In this document: piece by piece, positions 25,129 through 35,598 of the stretch
How positions within the stretch are numbered: the first letter of the stretch is position 1
Layout of the letters: every line of letters begins with the position of its first letter
DNA from: an uncultured SAR116 cluster alpha proteobacterium
GTDB taxonomy: Bacteria; Pseudomonadota; Alphaproteobacteria; Puniceispirillales; Puniceispirillaceae
Direction: 5' to 3'
Assembly: GCA_902622515.1 (NCBI GenBank)
Contig: CACNQE010000007.1
Span: 41,182-105,181, forward strand
DNA length: 64,000 bases
Translations under genes and position numbers: made by a program
Notes under the pieces: generated by a model
The model's database searches: none
Seen by the model: the letters and a program-made list of their open reading frames with translations, nothing else
What the model was told of the DNA's origin: nothing

Positions 25129-26166
25129 ATGAAATTCCTCGACCAAGCAAAAATTTTTATTCGTTCTGGAAATGGAGGACCAGGTTCTGTAAGTTTCAGA
25201 CGCGAAGCGAATGTGCCATATGGAGGCCCAGATGGTGGGGCTGGTGGACGTGGGGGAGACATAATTGCAAGATGTGTTGATGGTTTAAACACACTTATTG
25301 ATTTTCGCTACCATCAACATTTTAAAGCTGAGTCAGGCCGCCCTGGGGCGGGTAGAGATAAATCAGGATTATCTGGAAAATCTATTATTTTAAAACTTCC
25401 TGTTGGGACTCAAATATTATCTGATGACCAATCAGTGATATTAGCGGATCTTACCAATGTTGGACAGGAAATTATCTTAGCAAAAGGCGGTGAAGGCGGG
25501 CACGGAAATGCATTTTTCAAATCGTCTACCAATCAAGCGCCTAAAAAATCTCAGCCAGGCATTATGGGAATAGAAATGTGGATTTGGCTTCGTTTAAAGC
25601 TAATTGCAGATGCCGGATTAATTGGATTACCAAATGCAGGTAAATCAACATTCCTAAGTGTTGTTTCTGCTGCAAAACCAAAAATCGCAGACTATCCTTT
25701 TACAACATTGCATCCTAATTTAGGGGTTGTCGCCATTGACGAAAAAGAATTTGTAATGGCAGATATACCTGGACTTATAGAGGGCGCTCATGATGGAGCG
25801 GGAATAGGGCACCGCTTTTTAGGACATGTAGAAAGATGCCTTGTGTTACTGCATTTGATAGATGCGACACACGCAGATCCAGTTGAGAGTTGGCGAACCA
25901 TTCGTTGTGAACTATCTGCCTATAATGACGATTTATCTAAAAAGCCAGAAATTATAGCCTTGTCTAAATGTGACTCAGCACCTAAAGATTATGTTACGGA
26001 CTTAATTAGTGAACTGCGAAAAGCTGGTGGTACTGAAATTTACCCTCTATCCTCTGTTACAGGTTCTGGTTTGAATAAGATATTGCGTGCAATATATGAT
26101 GTGATAAAACGTGAAAACATAAAGCAGAAAAGTGCGGGGAAGGTTTATGAAACATGGCACCCTTAA
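25129..26166 (+). CDS. obgE: Obg-family GTPase
   Basis: This 345-residue GTPase binds the 50S subunit and takes part in ribosome maturation and the stringent response. It has the glycine-rich Obg domain (about 1-155; FRREANVPYGGPDGGAGGRG near 23), then the G domain: G1 GLPNAGKST near 164, G3 DIPGLIEGAHDGAGIG near 212 and G4 written S-K-C-D rather than the standard N-K-x-D, a form known in related Obg proteins. There is no long C-terminal domain beyond the short Obg tail. No Shine-Dalgarno sequence is obvious before the ATG. Confidence 0.95.
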   Translation: MKFLDQAKIFIRSGNGGPGSVSFRREANVPYGGPDGGAGGRGGDIIARCVDGLNTLIDFRYHQHFKAESGRPGAGRDKSGLSGKSIILKLPVGTQILSDDQSVILADLTNVGQEIILAKGGEGGHGNAFFKSSTNQAPKKSQPGIMGIEMWIWLRLKLIADAGLIGLPNAGKSTFLSVVSAAKPKIADYPFTTLHPNLGVVAIDEKEFVMADIPGLIEGAHDGAGIGHRFLGHVERCLVLLHLIDATHADPVESWRTIRCELSAYNDDLSKKPEIIALSKCDSAPKDYVTDLISELRKAGGTEIYPLSSVTGSGLNKILRAIYDVIKRENIKQKSAGKVYETWHP

Positions 26167-26213
26167 AATGAATTTATATTTGAGAAGTAACTAAATTCAA
26201 GGTTTTAACTTAA

Positions 26214-27368
26214 GTGAAAAATTTATCAAACAAAGTAAGAGAGGCATCCTGCATTGTAATCAAAATTGGGTCTGCTTTACTTATAAATGAATCGACTGGC
26301 AGAATAAAATCACATTGGGTCAAATCTCTTTGCAGAGATATTGCTTTATTAAAATCAAGTGGAAAGAAAATTATTCTTGTTTCTTCTGGGTCCATTGCTA
26401 TTGGACGGGAAATCCTTAATCTTAAGTTCAAAACTATAAAACTTGAAGAAAAACAAGCGGCTGCTGCTGTAGGACAAGGACAGCTTATGCACCTTTGGGC
26501 TCATTATCTAGCACAACATCAAATTACTGCCGCACAAATTTTACTCGCACCAGAAGATACAGAAACAAGAAGACGTCACTTAAATGCCAGAGCAACAATA
26601 AAGACACTCTTAAACCTCGATGTTATTCCTGTTGTAAACGAAAATGATACTGTTACAACATATGAAATAAGATTTGGGGATAATGATAGGCTAGCAGCCC
26701 GAGTAGCAGGGATGATCTCTGCTGATCTACTAATTTTATTATCTGATATTGATGGGTTATATACCACTGACCCCTCACGTAATGTAAATGCCAAACACGT
26801 CCCAGAAATCAATGAAATAACGGAAGATATTTTAGCTATGGGAGGTAGTGCAAATTCGACTTTTGCCTCTGGTGGAATGATAACAAAATTATCAGCAGGT
26901 CAGATTGCAACAAAAGCCGGCGCTGACATGATTATTTGCGATGGTCGACCTAAAAATCCTCTCAATCGCTTGCTAAATGGCGACCGTGCAAGTTTATTTT
27001 ATTCAAGGATAGAACCACATACAGCTCGTGAAAAATGGATTGCTGGAAGCCTTAAAGTGTCGGGCAGTGTAACGATTGATGAAGGTGCCTTGAAAGCAAT
27101 AAGTGAAGGAAAATCTTTATTACCAGTAGGTATAAAATCTATTTCTGGAAATTTTGAAAGAGGTGATGTTATTTCGGTGAAGACGGATGACAATTTTGAA
27201 ATAGCTAGAGGCCTCTCAAACTATTCCAATAAGCAGGCAAATCAGCTAAAAGGTAAGAAAAGTGCTTCTTTCGCCTCAATAGTGGGTTTTCAAGGACGCG
27301 CTGAATTAATTCACGCTGATGATTTAGTACTGATGAAAATAAAAAGAGAGGATAATGAGTCAACTTAA
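26214..27368 (+). CDS. proB: Glutamate 5-kinase with PUA domain
   Basis: ProB phosphorylates glutamate as the first step of proline synthesis. The 384-residue form holds the amino-acid-kinase domain (IKIGSALL near 16, VSSGSIAIG near 58, PVVNENDTV near 140 and DIDGLYTTDPS near 179) and a C-terminal PUA domain from about 285, the long version that proline inhibits in other bacteria. The start is a GTG at 26214 with AAGG upstream. Its end overlaps proA by 14 bases, so the enzymes that hand over the unstable glutamyl phosphate are translated together. Confidence 0.95.
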   Translation: MKNLSNKVREASCIVIKIGSALLINESTGRIKSHWVKSLCRDIALLKSSGKKIILVSSGSIAIGREILNLKFKTIKLEEKQAAAAVGQGQLMHLWAHYLAQHQITAAQILLAPEDTETRRRHLNARATIKTLLNLDVIPVVNENDTVTTYEIRFGDNDRLAARVAGMISADLLILLSDIDGLYTTDPSRNVNAKHVPEINEITEDILAMGGSANSTFASGGMITKLSAGQIATKAGADMIICDGRPKNPLNRLLNGDRASLFYSRIEPHTAREKWIAGSLKVSGSVTIDEGALKAISEGKSLLPVGIKSISGNFERGDVISVKTDDNFEIARGLSNYSNKQANQLKGKKSASFASIVGFQGRAELIHADDLVLMKIKREDNEST

Positions 27369-28641
27369 TAATGCCATAAAAGATTTATCTGTTGTTGATA
27401 TGATAGATTATCTAACTTACGAAGCAAGACAAGCACAAGTGTTATTGGGCCAATCTTCGCATTTAATAAGGTGTTCAGCGTTAACCAAAATTGCTGAAAG
27501 AATAAGAGCTCTCAGCAAACAAATTGTCGCCGCTAACCAGTTAGACTTGTCTAATGCAAATGATAAACAGCTTCCTTCATCTTTTGTTGATAGACTAAAG
27601 CTTACTCCAGAAAGAATAAATGATATGGCGGCTGGGGTAGAAAATATTGCGCAAATGCCAGATCCATTAGGTAAAACATTATCAAAATGGAATGTTAAAT
27701 CTGGGCTTGAAATTGAACGTATATCTACTTCACTTGGTACAATCGGTATTATTTACGAATCTAGACCCAATGTAACTATTGATGCAGGAGCATTATGCCT
27801 TAAATCAGGCAATTCAGCAATATTGCGTGGTGGTTCTGATTCTTTTCATACGAGCTCTTTTCTTACAGAATTAATGCAAGAATGCCTCAGTTACGTTAAA
27901 TTACCAGAGTCAGCCATTCAAATGATACCAACATCAGATAGAGAAGCTGTAAATGTATTATTACAAGCTACTGGAAAAATAGATGTAATTGTTCCTAGGG
28001 GCGGTAAATCTTTAGTAAGTTTAGTGCAAGAAGTAGCGCGTGTCCCTGTTTTTTCCCACCTTGAAGGTATTTGCCACATTTATATAGCAGAAGAAGCAGA
28101 CCCCGAGATGGCACGCGAAATCACCTTAAATGCAAAAATGCGAAGAACAGGAATTTGTGGAGCTTGTGAAACTTTACTTATTGATAAGTCTGTTTCTCGC
28201 GATTTACTGCCAGATATTTCGGATAGCCTCTTAAAGGCTGGATGCGAACTTCGAGGAGATGAAGAAGTAAGGAAAATTTTACCCTCAATTAAGAAGGCGG
28301 ATGAAGAAGATTGGCACACAGAGTATTTGGATGCAATTTTATCTATAAAAATTGTAGAGAATTTTGAAACTGCTATAGAGCATATCAATAAATATAGCTC
28401 CGGCCATACGGAGTCTATTATCACGCAAAATAAAAATCTAGCCGAACGGTTTTTAACAGAAGTTGATAGTGCAATTGTTATGACAAATGCTTCTACCCAA
28501 TTTGCAGACGGAGGTGAATTTGGAATGGGAGCAGAAATTGGAATTGCAACAGGAAAACTGCATGCCAGAGGTCCTGTAGGCGCTGATCAACTTACAAGTT
28601 TTAAATATATTGTAAGGGGGCATGGTGAAACGCGAAAATAA
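27355..28641 (+). CDS. proA: Glutamate-5-semialdehyde dehydrogenase
   Basis: ProA reduces glutamyl-5-phosphate with NADPH to the semialdehyde, which cyclises towards proline. The 428-residue protein has the aldehyde-dehydrogenase catalytic cysteine in the GICGACETLLID segment near 265, the IYESRPNVTIDAGALCLKSGN motif near 132 and the C-terminal HARGPVGADQLTSFKY segment. It overlaps proB by 14 bases and nadD by 20. GAGAGGAT is the ribosome-binding site, inside the proB coding region. Confidence 0.96.
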   Translation: MSQLNNAIKDLSVVDMIDYLTYEARQAQVLLGQSSHLIRCSALTKIAERIRALSKQIVAANQLDLSNANDKQLPSSFVDRLKLTPERINDMAAGVENIAQMPDPLGKTLSKWNVKSGLEIERISTSLGTIGIIYESRPNVTIDAGALCLKSGNSAILRGGSDSFHTSSFLTELMQECLSYVKLPESAIQMIPTSDREAVNVLLQATGKIDVIVPRGGKSLVSLVQEVARVPVFSHLEGICHIYIAEEADPEMAREITLNAKMRRTGICGACETLLIDKSVSRDLLPDISDSLLKAGCELRGDEEVRKILPSIKKADEEDWHTEYLDAILSIKIVENFETAIEHINKYSSGHTESIITQNKNLAERFLTEVDSAIVMTNASTQFADGGEFGMGAEIGIATGKLHARGPVGADQLTSFKYIVRGHGETRK

Positions 28642-29263
28642 AAATGTTTTTATAACACGCCTTTCTCATCATTTAAGAAAACAACGTATCGGATTAATGG
28701 GGGGGTCATTTAATCCAGCTCATCAGGCACATAAAGAAATCGCAGAAGTTGCAAAAAAACAAGCCAAATTAAGTGAAATATGGTGGATAGTTAGTCCGAA
28801 AAATCCTTTGAAATCCGATACTAACATGATGCAGTTTGAACACAGACTATTAAGCGCAATAATGGTTGCTAATAATGTGCCTTGGCTAAAGGTACTTGAT
28901 TATGAACATCAGCTTCAAATTGCAAATTGCTTCCCTAACAAAAGAGCGTCAACAATTATTACCTTATCTCGATTACGTCTACAATTTCCGGTTACTTCAT
29001 TCATCTGGATAATGGGTGCCGACAATCTAATGCAGTTTTTTCGATGGAAAGACGCACATCGAATTGCAAAACTCGTGGACATATTTGTAATGAACAGACC
29101 TGATTTTACCTTTAAGGCACTTTCCAGCAAAAGTGTTTCAATTCTTGGTAGTAGGTGTCCGCCGAGTCATTTAGGAACTGGTCGCAAACGCAAATGGGCT
29201 TTTTCTTTTGCAACTCGAAATACACTTTCAGCAACAAAAATTAGGAAAAATATGCCTAATTGA
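28622..29263 (+). CDS. nadD: Nicotinate-nucleotide adenylyltransferase
   Basis: NadD adenylates nicotinate mononucleotide in NAD synthesis. The 213-residue protein has the nucleotidyltransferase motif GLMGGSFNPAHQAH near 24-37, the MGADNLMQFFRWKD motif near 137 and the C-terminal S-A-T-K-I-R variant of the I-S-S-T-x-I-R motif near 205. It overlaps proA by 20 bases. The order obgE-proB-proA-nadD-rsfS-rlmH is a standard alphaproteobacterial run. Confidence 0.94.
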   Translation: MVKRENKNVFITRLSHHLRKQRIGLMGGSFNPAHQAHKEIAEVAKKQAKLSEIWWIVSPKNPLKSDTNMMQFEHRLLSAIMVANNVPWLKVLDYEHQLQIANCFPNKRASTIITLSRLRLQFPVTSFIWIMGADNLMQFFRWKDAHRIAKLVDIFVMNRPDFTFKALSSKSVSILGSRCPPSHLGTGRKRKWAFSFATRNTLSATKIRKNMPN

Positions 29264-29282
29264 TAACTTACTTTCATCTCTG

Positions 29283-29311
29283 TTGTAGAAACAGTGAAAA
29301 AACGCTATATG
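29283..29311 (+). promoter_or_regulatory. Candidate promoter for rsfS-rlmH
   Basis: TTGTAG (29283-29288) and TATATG (29306-29311) are 17 bases apart and lie in the 79-base gap between nadD and rsfS, ahead of the AAGGAG ribosome-binding site at 29330-29335. Four matches each to consensus; read-through from proBA-nadD is also possible. Confidence 0.3.
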
Positions 29312-29342
29312 TCGTATGTAAAATTTAAAAAGGAGATAGAAA

Positions 29343-29720
29343 ATTTTCAGAAAAAAAGAACATCTTTCACCTGAAGAGCTAAATAAGCTTGTTTTGCAAG
29401 CATTAGATGATGAGAAGGGTGAGGATATTTTATCTATTCCTCTTGGGAATACTTCTTCTATCGCTGATTATATTGTTATAGCATCTGGTACTTCTTCAAG
29501 AAAAGTACTTTCGATGGCACAGAACCTTGAAGTAAAATTAAAAAAAGCTGGTGTAACTATTCTTGGTCGTGAAGGTGTAAAACAAGCAGATTGGGTTTTA
29601 TTAGATGCATGCGATGTTATTGTTCATTTATTCAAGCCTGAGGTTAGGGAATTTTACGGTCTCGAAAGAATGTGGTCAGCTTCTGCGAATGACGAGAGCA
29701 TTCAAGTATCGGTAGATTAA
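29343..29720 (+). CDS. rsfS: Ribosome silencing factor with ATT start
   Basis: RsfS (RsfA/YbeB) binds ribosomal protein L14 and blocks subunit joining when nutrients run low. The family core is clear: LDDEKGEDILSIPLG, IVIASGTSSRKVLSMA, REGVKQADWVLLDACDVIVHLF and FYGLERMWS. The only standard start codon in the frame is a TTG at 29394, which would remove the conserved first helix (LSPEELNKLVLQA). An in-frame TAG stands at 29337. Between them the best initiator is ATT at 29343, seven bases after a textbook AAGGAG, giving 125 residues. rlmH follows, as usual. Confidence 0.85.
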   Translation: MFRKKEHLSPEELNKLVLQALDDEKGEDILSIPLGNTSSIADYIVIASGTSSRKVLSMAQNLEVKLKKAGVTILGREGVKQADWVLLDACDVIVHLFKPEVREFYGLERMWSASANDESIQVSVD

Positions 29721-29770
29721 AATTTATAATATTCATTAAGCTGAATTTAATCGAGGCCTAGTTACCATTT

Positions 29771-30241
29771 ATGCGTTTACATATAATTGCTTTCGGAAAG
29801 CAAAAAAATCACCCTTCTTACGAATTAACGCAAACTTATTTCAATAGATTACCTTTTTCTGGAATCATTGTTGAGCTTGAGAGTTCACGCTCATCAAACT
29901 CTAGAGGTATCTTAGAGGAAGGTGAAAAAGTATTTAAATTTCTTTCCCTACAGGCAGTAAAGGGTTATCGCCTTATCGTTATGGACAAATCTGGTATTGA
30001 CACGAGCTCCGAACAATTAGCAGAAATTATTAAAACATGGCGTAACAAAGCTATACCCGCTTGTTATTTTGCTGTAGGAGGTGCGAATGGACATTCTGAA
30101 AAACTTATTAGCTCAGCGCATTATTGTATTAGGTTTGGTAGCGCCACTTGGCCACACTTATTATTTCGGGCTATGCTTGCAGAACAACTCTATCGCGCCG
30201 AAATGATTCTAAAAAATCATCCCTATCATAATAGTCACTAA
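29771..30241 (+). CDS. rlmH: 23S rRNA pseudouridine-1915 N3-methyltransferase
   Basis: RlmH is a SPOUT-class methyltransferase that modifies pseudouridine 1915 in helix 69 of 23S rRNA on assembled ribosomes. The 156-residue protein has the knot motif FAVGGANGHSEKL near 97 and the C-terminal WPHLLFRAMLAEQLYRAEMIL followed by HPYHNSH, all typical. The family's E after GGA is replaced by N (GGANG for GGAEG), a known variation. It follows rsfS by 50 bases. Confidence 0.95.
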   Translation: MRLHIIAFGKQKNHPSYELTQTYFNRLPFSGIIVELESSRSSNSRGILEEGEKVFKFLSLQAVKGYRLIVMDKSGIDTSSEQLAEIIKTWRNKAIPACYFAVGGANGHSEKLISSAHYCIRFGSATWPHLLFRAMLAEQLYRAEMILKNHPYHNSH

Positions 30242-30292
30242 TGCGGTATGAGTTATAAATTATTTTTGTTAAAAACTATTAAAATCGATTAA

Positions 30293-30321
30293 TTGCGAAT
30301 AGCTTAATTCAAAATTATGTT
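30293..30321 (+). promoter_or_regulatory. Candidate promoter for gpmI
   Basis: TTGCGA (30293-30298) and TATGTT (30316-30321) are 17 bases apart, with four matches each. Only eight bases separate the -10 from the gpmI ATG and no Shine-Dalgarno sequence is seen, so the transcript would have almost no leader. Confidence 0.28.
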
Positions 30322-30329
30322 TCAAAAAA

Positions 30330-31829
30330 ATGGATTCAAATAAACAAAAACAATTAGTTTTATGTATTTTAGACGGACTTGGTGTTGGTAGTCAAACAGA
30401 GACAAACGCTGTATTCCGAGCCGATACTCCAAACCTAGATAAATTAGTCTCAGATTACCCTACCTGTCTGCTACAGGCCTCTGGTCCAGCAGTGGGACTT
30501 CCAAATAATCAGCCTGGAAATTCTGAGGTAGGACACCTAACTATTGGCTCTGGTAGGGTGATTGAACAGGACCTACCCCGGATAACTAAAGCCTTAACAA
30601 ATAATTTTCTAAGTAAAAGTGGTGAGCTAGCTGACTTTATAGCCTCACTAAAAAAAACGGGTGGTGCCGCTCATATATTGGGACTTTTATCAGATGGTGG
30701 CGTTCATTCCCATATTGACCATATTTGCATATTCACAAAACACCTAATACAGCATGATATTCCTGTCTATATCCATATAACTACTGATGGAAGAGACACA
30801 GCACAAAATAGCAGTGCTAGTTATCTATCTATTCTGAAAAAAAACTGCTCAAGTAAGGCGACAGTAGCTACCGTCATTGGAAGATATTTTAGTATGGATC
30901 GGGACCACCGCTGGGAACGTACTCAGATAGCATATGACCTAATTAAATATGGAAAAGCAAAACATTATTGCAGTACACCAGAACAAGCAATTAGAGACGC
31001 TTACAAAAGGGGTGAGACAGATGAATTCATTAAGTCAACTTCAGTAGCAAATTATCGGGGATTAGCCCCTTGTGACGGTATATTTATAGCCAATTTTCGT
31101 GTTGATAGAGTGAGACAAATAATGTCTTCCTTTTATACACCACGAGAAACAGATATTCAGACATATGATGAATTCAAACCCTCCATTGGCTTAGCCATGA
31201 CACCGCTATCAGACACTTTGAATAATAAAATTCCCTACCTTTTCGCACCAACTAACCTAAGCAATGGTTTAGGAGAAACAATCTCAAATTCGGGAATGAC
31301 ACAACTACGTTTAGCAGAAACAGAAAAATATCCTCACGTTACCTTCTTTTTTAATGGTGGAGAAGAGAAGGCTTTTGAAGGTGAATTGCGCGAATTAATC
31401 GCGTCACCAAAAGTTGCCACTTATGATTTACAACCTGAAATGAGTGCCAAGTTTTTGTTAAAAAGTGCAATAAAGGCTATAAAAAACCATGCTGTAGACG
31501 TTATCATTGTCAATTTTGCCAATCCGGATATGGTCGGCCATACGGGGGACTTAAAAGCAGCTATAACTGCCGTAGAAACTGTAGATAAATGCGTAAAATC
31601 TCTTATTGAGAATATAGAGGAAAATAATGGAATATTAATAGTAACAGCAGACCACGGTAACTGCGACATTATGTGGGATGAGATAAAAAAAATACCACAT
31701 ACAGCTCACACAACAAATTTGGTTCCATTCAGTATCGTTGGTGCCTCTATAGATAATTTATCCGATGGAACACTTGCTGATATAGCACCAACAATGTTAG
31801 ATCTCTTAAATATCAAAAAAACCAAATGA
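30330..31829 (+). CDS. gpmI: 2,3-bisphosphoglycerate-independent phosphoglycerate mutase
   Basis: This manganese enzyme of the alkaline-phosphatase superfamily interconverts 3- and 2-phosphoglycerate in glycolysis and gluconeogenesis. The 499-residue protein has the metal aspartate in CILDGLGVGS near 12-21, the phosphoserine loop QPGNSEVGHLTIGSGR near 61-76, HSHIDH near 125, GRDTAQNSS near 154 and the C-terminal TADHGNCD and H-T-A-H-T metal sites. The ATG follows a run of A residues without a clear ribosome-binding site. ctpA follows after 84 bases. Confidence 0.95.
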   Translation: MDSNKQKQLVLCILDGLGVGSQTETNAVFRADTPNLDKLVSDYPTCLLQASGPAVGLPNNQPGNSEVGHLTIGSGRVIEQDLPRITKALTNNFLSKSGELADFIASLKKTGGAAHILGLLSDGGVHSHIDHICIFTKHLIQHDIPVYIHITTDGRDTAQNSSASYLSILKKNCSSKATVATVIGRYFSMDRDHRWERTQIAYDLIKYGKAKHYCSTPEQAIRDAYKRGETDEFIKSTSVANYRGLAPCDGIFIANFRVDRVRQIMSSFYTPRETDIQTYDEFKPSIGLAMTPLSDTLNNKIPYLFAPTNLSNGLGETISNSGMTQLRLAETEKYPHVTFFFNGGEEKAFEGELRELIASPKVATYDLQPEMSAKFLLKSAIKAIKNHAVDVIIVNFANPDMVGHTGDLKAAITAVETVDKCVKSLIENIEENNGILIVTADHGNCDIMWDEIKKIPHTAHTTNLVPFSIVGASIDNLSDGTLADIAPTMLDLLNIKKTK

Positions 31830-31913
31830 AATGTCTGGTATTTCTCTTATAAATAAACCAATTTAATGTTTGTACATTGAAAAATATTTTTATCCATAAA
31901 GAGGATGTCGATT

Positions 31914-33221
31914 ATGAAAGTCACTTTAGTCAACAAAGTAATATCACGTGGAGGCGTTATTCTCCTTGCATTATTCGTTATTTGGCTAGCAAATCCGTCA
32001 TTTAAAGACGCTTTTTCTAGAGATCAGACCGATGCATATAAGCAGCTTGCTTTATTTGGTGATGTATTCCAGCGAGTGAAAACAAGTTATGTTGAAGAAA
32101 AGACAGACCAGCAATTGATAACTTCTGCTATTAATGGAATGCTTAATTCCCTCGACCCACATTCCTCTTTTCTTCCAGAAGAAAACTACAAAAAAATGCG
32201 AGTTGAAACCTCGGGAAAGTTTGGTGGTCTGGGCGTTGAAATTACCTCAGAGAATGGAATGGTAAAAGTTGTGTCTCCGATAGATGATACACCAGCATTT
32301 GAAGCTGGATTGCAAACTGGCGACTTTATTATTGAAGCTAATAAGGAAAGCCTTATCGGATTACCCTTAGATGAGGCGGTTGAATTACTTAGAGGGCCTA
32401 TTGGAAGCAAAATTGTAGTCACAATTCAACGTGGCCAAGATGAACCATTTGATGTAGCCATAATCAGAGACGAAATAAAAATCAGAAGTGTGCGTTCTGA
32501 AATATTCAATGATGTTGGATATATTAGAATTTCAAAATTTACTGAACAAACAAATCCTGGGCTCATTCAAGCGGTTAATGATTTGAACAAAGAAGCTGTT
32601 AATAAATTAAAAGGGTACGTGTTAGATTTGAGAAATAATCCAGGCGGACTTCTTACACAGTCTGTAAAAGTTGCTGATGCATTTTTAGAGGAGGGAGAAA
32701 TTGTTTCTACTCGTGGGCGCAGCGGTTCAGATATGTCGCATGCCTATGCAAGTGAAGGAGACATTATAGAAGGCAAACCGTTGGTAGTACTTATAAACTC
32801 TGGTTCTGCATCAGCATCCGAAATAGTTGCAGGCGCTTTAAAGGACCATAAGCGCGCTATTATTATGGGCAACAGATCTTTTGGAAAAGGTTCAGTTCAA
32901 AGTGTTATTGCGATGCCTGGACATGGGGCTATTCGACTTACAACAGCCTTATATTATACTCCTTCAGGTGTTTCTATACAAAGTAAAGGAATTCTGCCTG
33001 ATATTGAAGTTGAACTAGCCAGAATTGAGGAAATAAATGATGTAGACGTGCGCGAGGAAGATTTGAAAGGTGCTATAGATTCAGGGAAAGAGGGTGCGGA
33101 GGAAGAACAATCAAATGATAGGCCTAAACAATCGGAAATTGATTTTCAACTAGCTAGAGCTATTGATTTAATTCATGGAATCAGCATTTTTAATAATGTG
33201 TCTGCTGAAAAGTTTCAGTAG
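31914..33221 (+). CDS. ctpA: C-terminal processing protease, S41 family
   Basis: A 435-residue periplasmic protease. It has a signal or anchor segment (about 10-30), the N-terminal YVEEKTDQQLI region, a PDZ domain (about 95-170; SGKFGGLGVEI) and the S41 catalytic core with the serine in NSGSASASEIVAG near 300 and the lysine in RSFGKGSVQS near 325. Members trim exported proteins and peptidoglycan hydrolases. The ATG at 31914 is chosen because the AAAGAGG ribosome-binding site directly abuts an upstream in-frame ATG at 31905. rppH follows after 11 bases, a standard pair here. Confidence 0.94.
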   Translation: MKVTLVNKVISRGGVILLALFVIWLANPSFKDAFSRDQTDAYKQLALFGDVFQRVKTSYVEEKTDQQLITSAINGMLNSLDPHSSFLPEENYKKMRVETSGKFGGLGVEITSENGMVKVVSPIDDTPAFEAGLQTGDFIIEANKESLIGLPLDEAVELLRGPIGSKIVVTIQRGQDEPFDVAIIRDEIKIRSVRSEIFNDVGYIRISKFTEQTNPGLIQAVNDLNKEAVNKLKGYVLDLRNNPGGLLTQSVKVADAFLEEGEIVSTRGRSGSDMSHAYASEGDIIEGKPLVVLINSGSASASEIVAGALKDHKRAIIMGNRSFGKGSVQSVIAMPGHGAIRLTTALYYTPSGVSIQSKGILPDIEVELARIEEINDVDVREEDLKGAIDSGKEGAEEEQSNDRPKQSEIDFQLARAIDLIHGISIFNNVSAEKFQ

Positions 33222-33232
33222 GAACAAAAATT

Positions 33233-33706
33233 ATGAAGTTGGAATATCAAAGAAGACCCTACCGTCAATGCGTTGGAATTATGCTTATTAATTCAAATAA
33301 TCAAATATTTGCAGGACAAAGAATTGATAACCATCTTGAGGCATGGCAGATGCCACAGGGAGGTATTGATGAAGGAGAGGATGTCGAGACCGCTTGTTTT
33401 CGTGAAATGAAAGAAGAGATTGGAACAGATAAGGCGTCTATAATAGCTATCCATCCCGAATGGTTAAATTATGACATTCCTGAAATCTTGGCTGATAAAT
33501 TATGGGACCGAAAATATAGGGGGCAAACCCAAAAGTGGGTCGCGCTCAAATTTACTGGCACAGACAGTGACATAAATATTAAAACTCACATACCAGAATT
33601 TTCAAAATGGAAATGGATCAGCCCACAACAGCTTGCTTCCCTAGCTGCTCCTTTTAAACGGGAGGTTTATGAAAATGTTTTAAATGTATTTAAACCGTAT
33701 CTTTAA
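33233..33706 (+). CDS. rppH: RNA pyrophosphohydrolase (Nudix)
   Basis: RppH removes pyrophosphate from the 5' end of mRNA and so starts RNase E-dependent decay. The 157-residue protein shows the Nudix box, G-x5-E-x7-R-E-x-x-E-E-x-G, near residues 43-65 (GIDEGEDVETACFREMKEE), and the family's WQMPQGG and YDIPEILADKLWDRKYRGQ segments that separate RppH from other Nudix proteins. It lies 11 bases downstream of ctpA and ends 55 bases from the convergent atpC. Confidence 0.95.
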   Translation: MKLEYQRRPYRQCVGIMLINSNNQIFAGQRIDNHLEAWQMPQGGIDEGEDVETACFREMKEEIGTDKASIIAIHPEWLNYDIPEILADKLWDRKYRGQTQKWVALKFTGTDSDINIKTHIPEFSKWKWISPQQLASLAAPFKREVYENVLNVFKPYL

Positions 33707-33761
33707 TTTTAAATGAATTTCATTTGATGTTTAGCAAAAAACTAAGTTGGTTATGGAAATA

Positions 33762-34115
33762 TTAAATAGCGTTTTTGACTGCTGCGATAAATGATGCCTC
33801 TGATTCTGTTGCATTAACAGCTCGTTCTTCCAGCTGCTGTATTGAAACGGAATCAAGGTCAACAGCTCGTTCAGCTAATATAATTACTCTTTCAGGCAAA
33901 ACATCAGCAACGCCACCATCTATAAAAAATCTTCTTGTTATCGAACCGCTATTATAAACGTTTATCTCACCCCGTTGAAGGTTAGCGAGTGTGGCTGCAT
34001 GTCTTGGCAAAACTCCAAAAACACCCTCACTCCCTGGAACAACAACCATATCAGCAGTGTCGGTAAATAACATCTCAGATGGGGTTACAAGCTCAATATT
34101 AATTGATTCGGCCAT
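33762..34115 (-). CDS. atpC: ATP synthase F1 epsilon subunit
   Basis: A 117-residue epsilon subunit, the central-stalk protein that links rotation to catalysis. The N-terminal beta-sandwich is intact (ELVTPSEMLF, VVVPGSEGVFGVLPRHA, FFIDGGVADVLPERVIILAE). The C-terminal part after residue 85 is short, with only a trace of the two-helix inhibitory arm, as in other short alphaproteobacterial epsilons. It is the last gene of the atpHAGDC operon, 25 bases after atpD. Confidence 0.94.
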   Translation of the reverse strand: MAESINIELVTPSEMLFTDTADMVVVPGSEGVFGVLPRHAATLANLQRGEINVYNSGSITRRFFIDGGVADVLPERVIILAERAVDLDSVSIQQLEERAVNATESEASFIAAVKNAI

Positions 34116-34140
34116 TATTTATATCTTCTCTAAACGCTCT

Positions 34141-35592
<1,452 letters not shown>

Positions 35593-35598
35593 TTAAAA

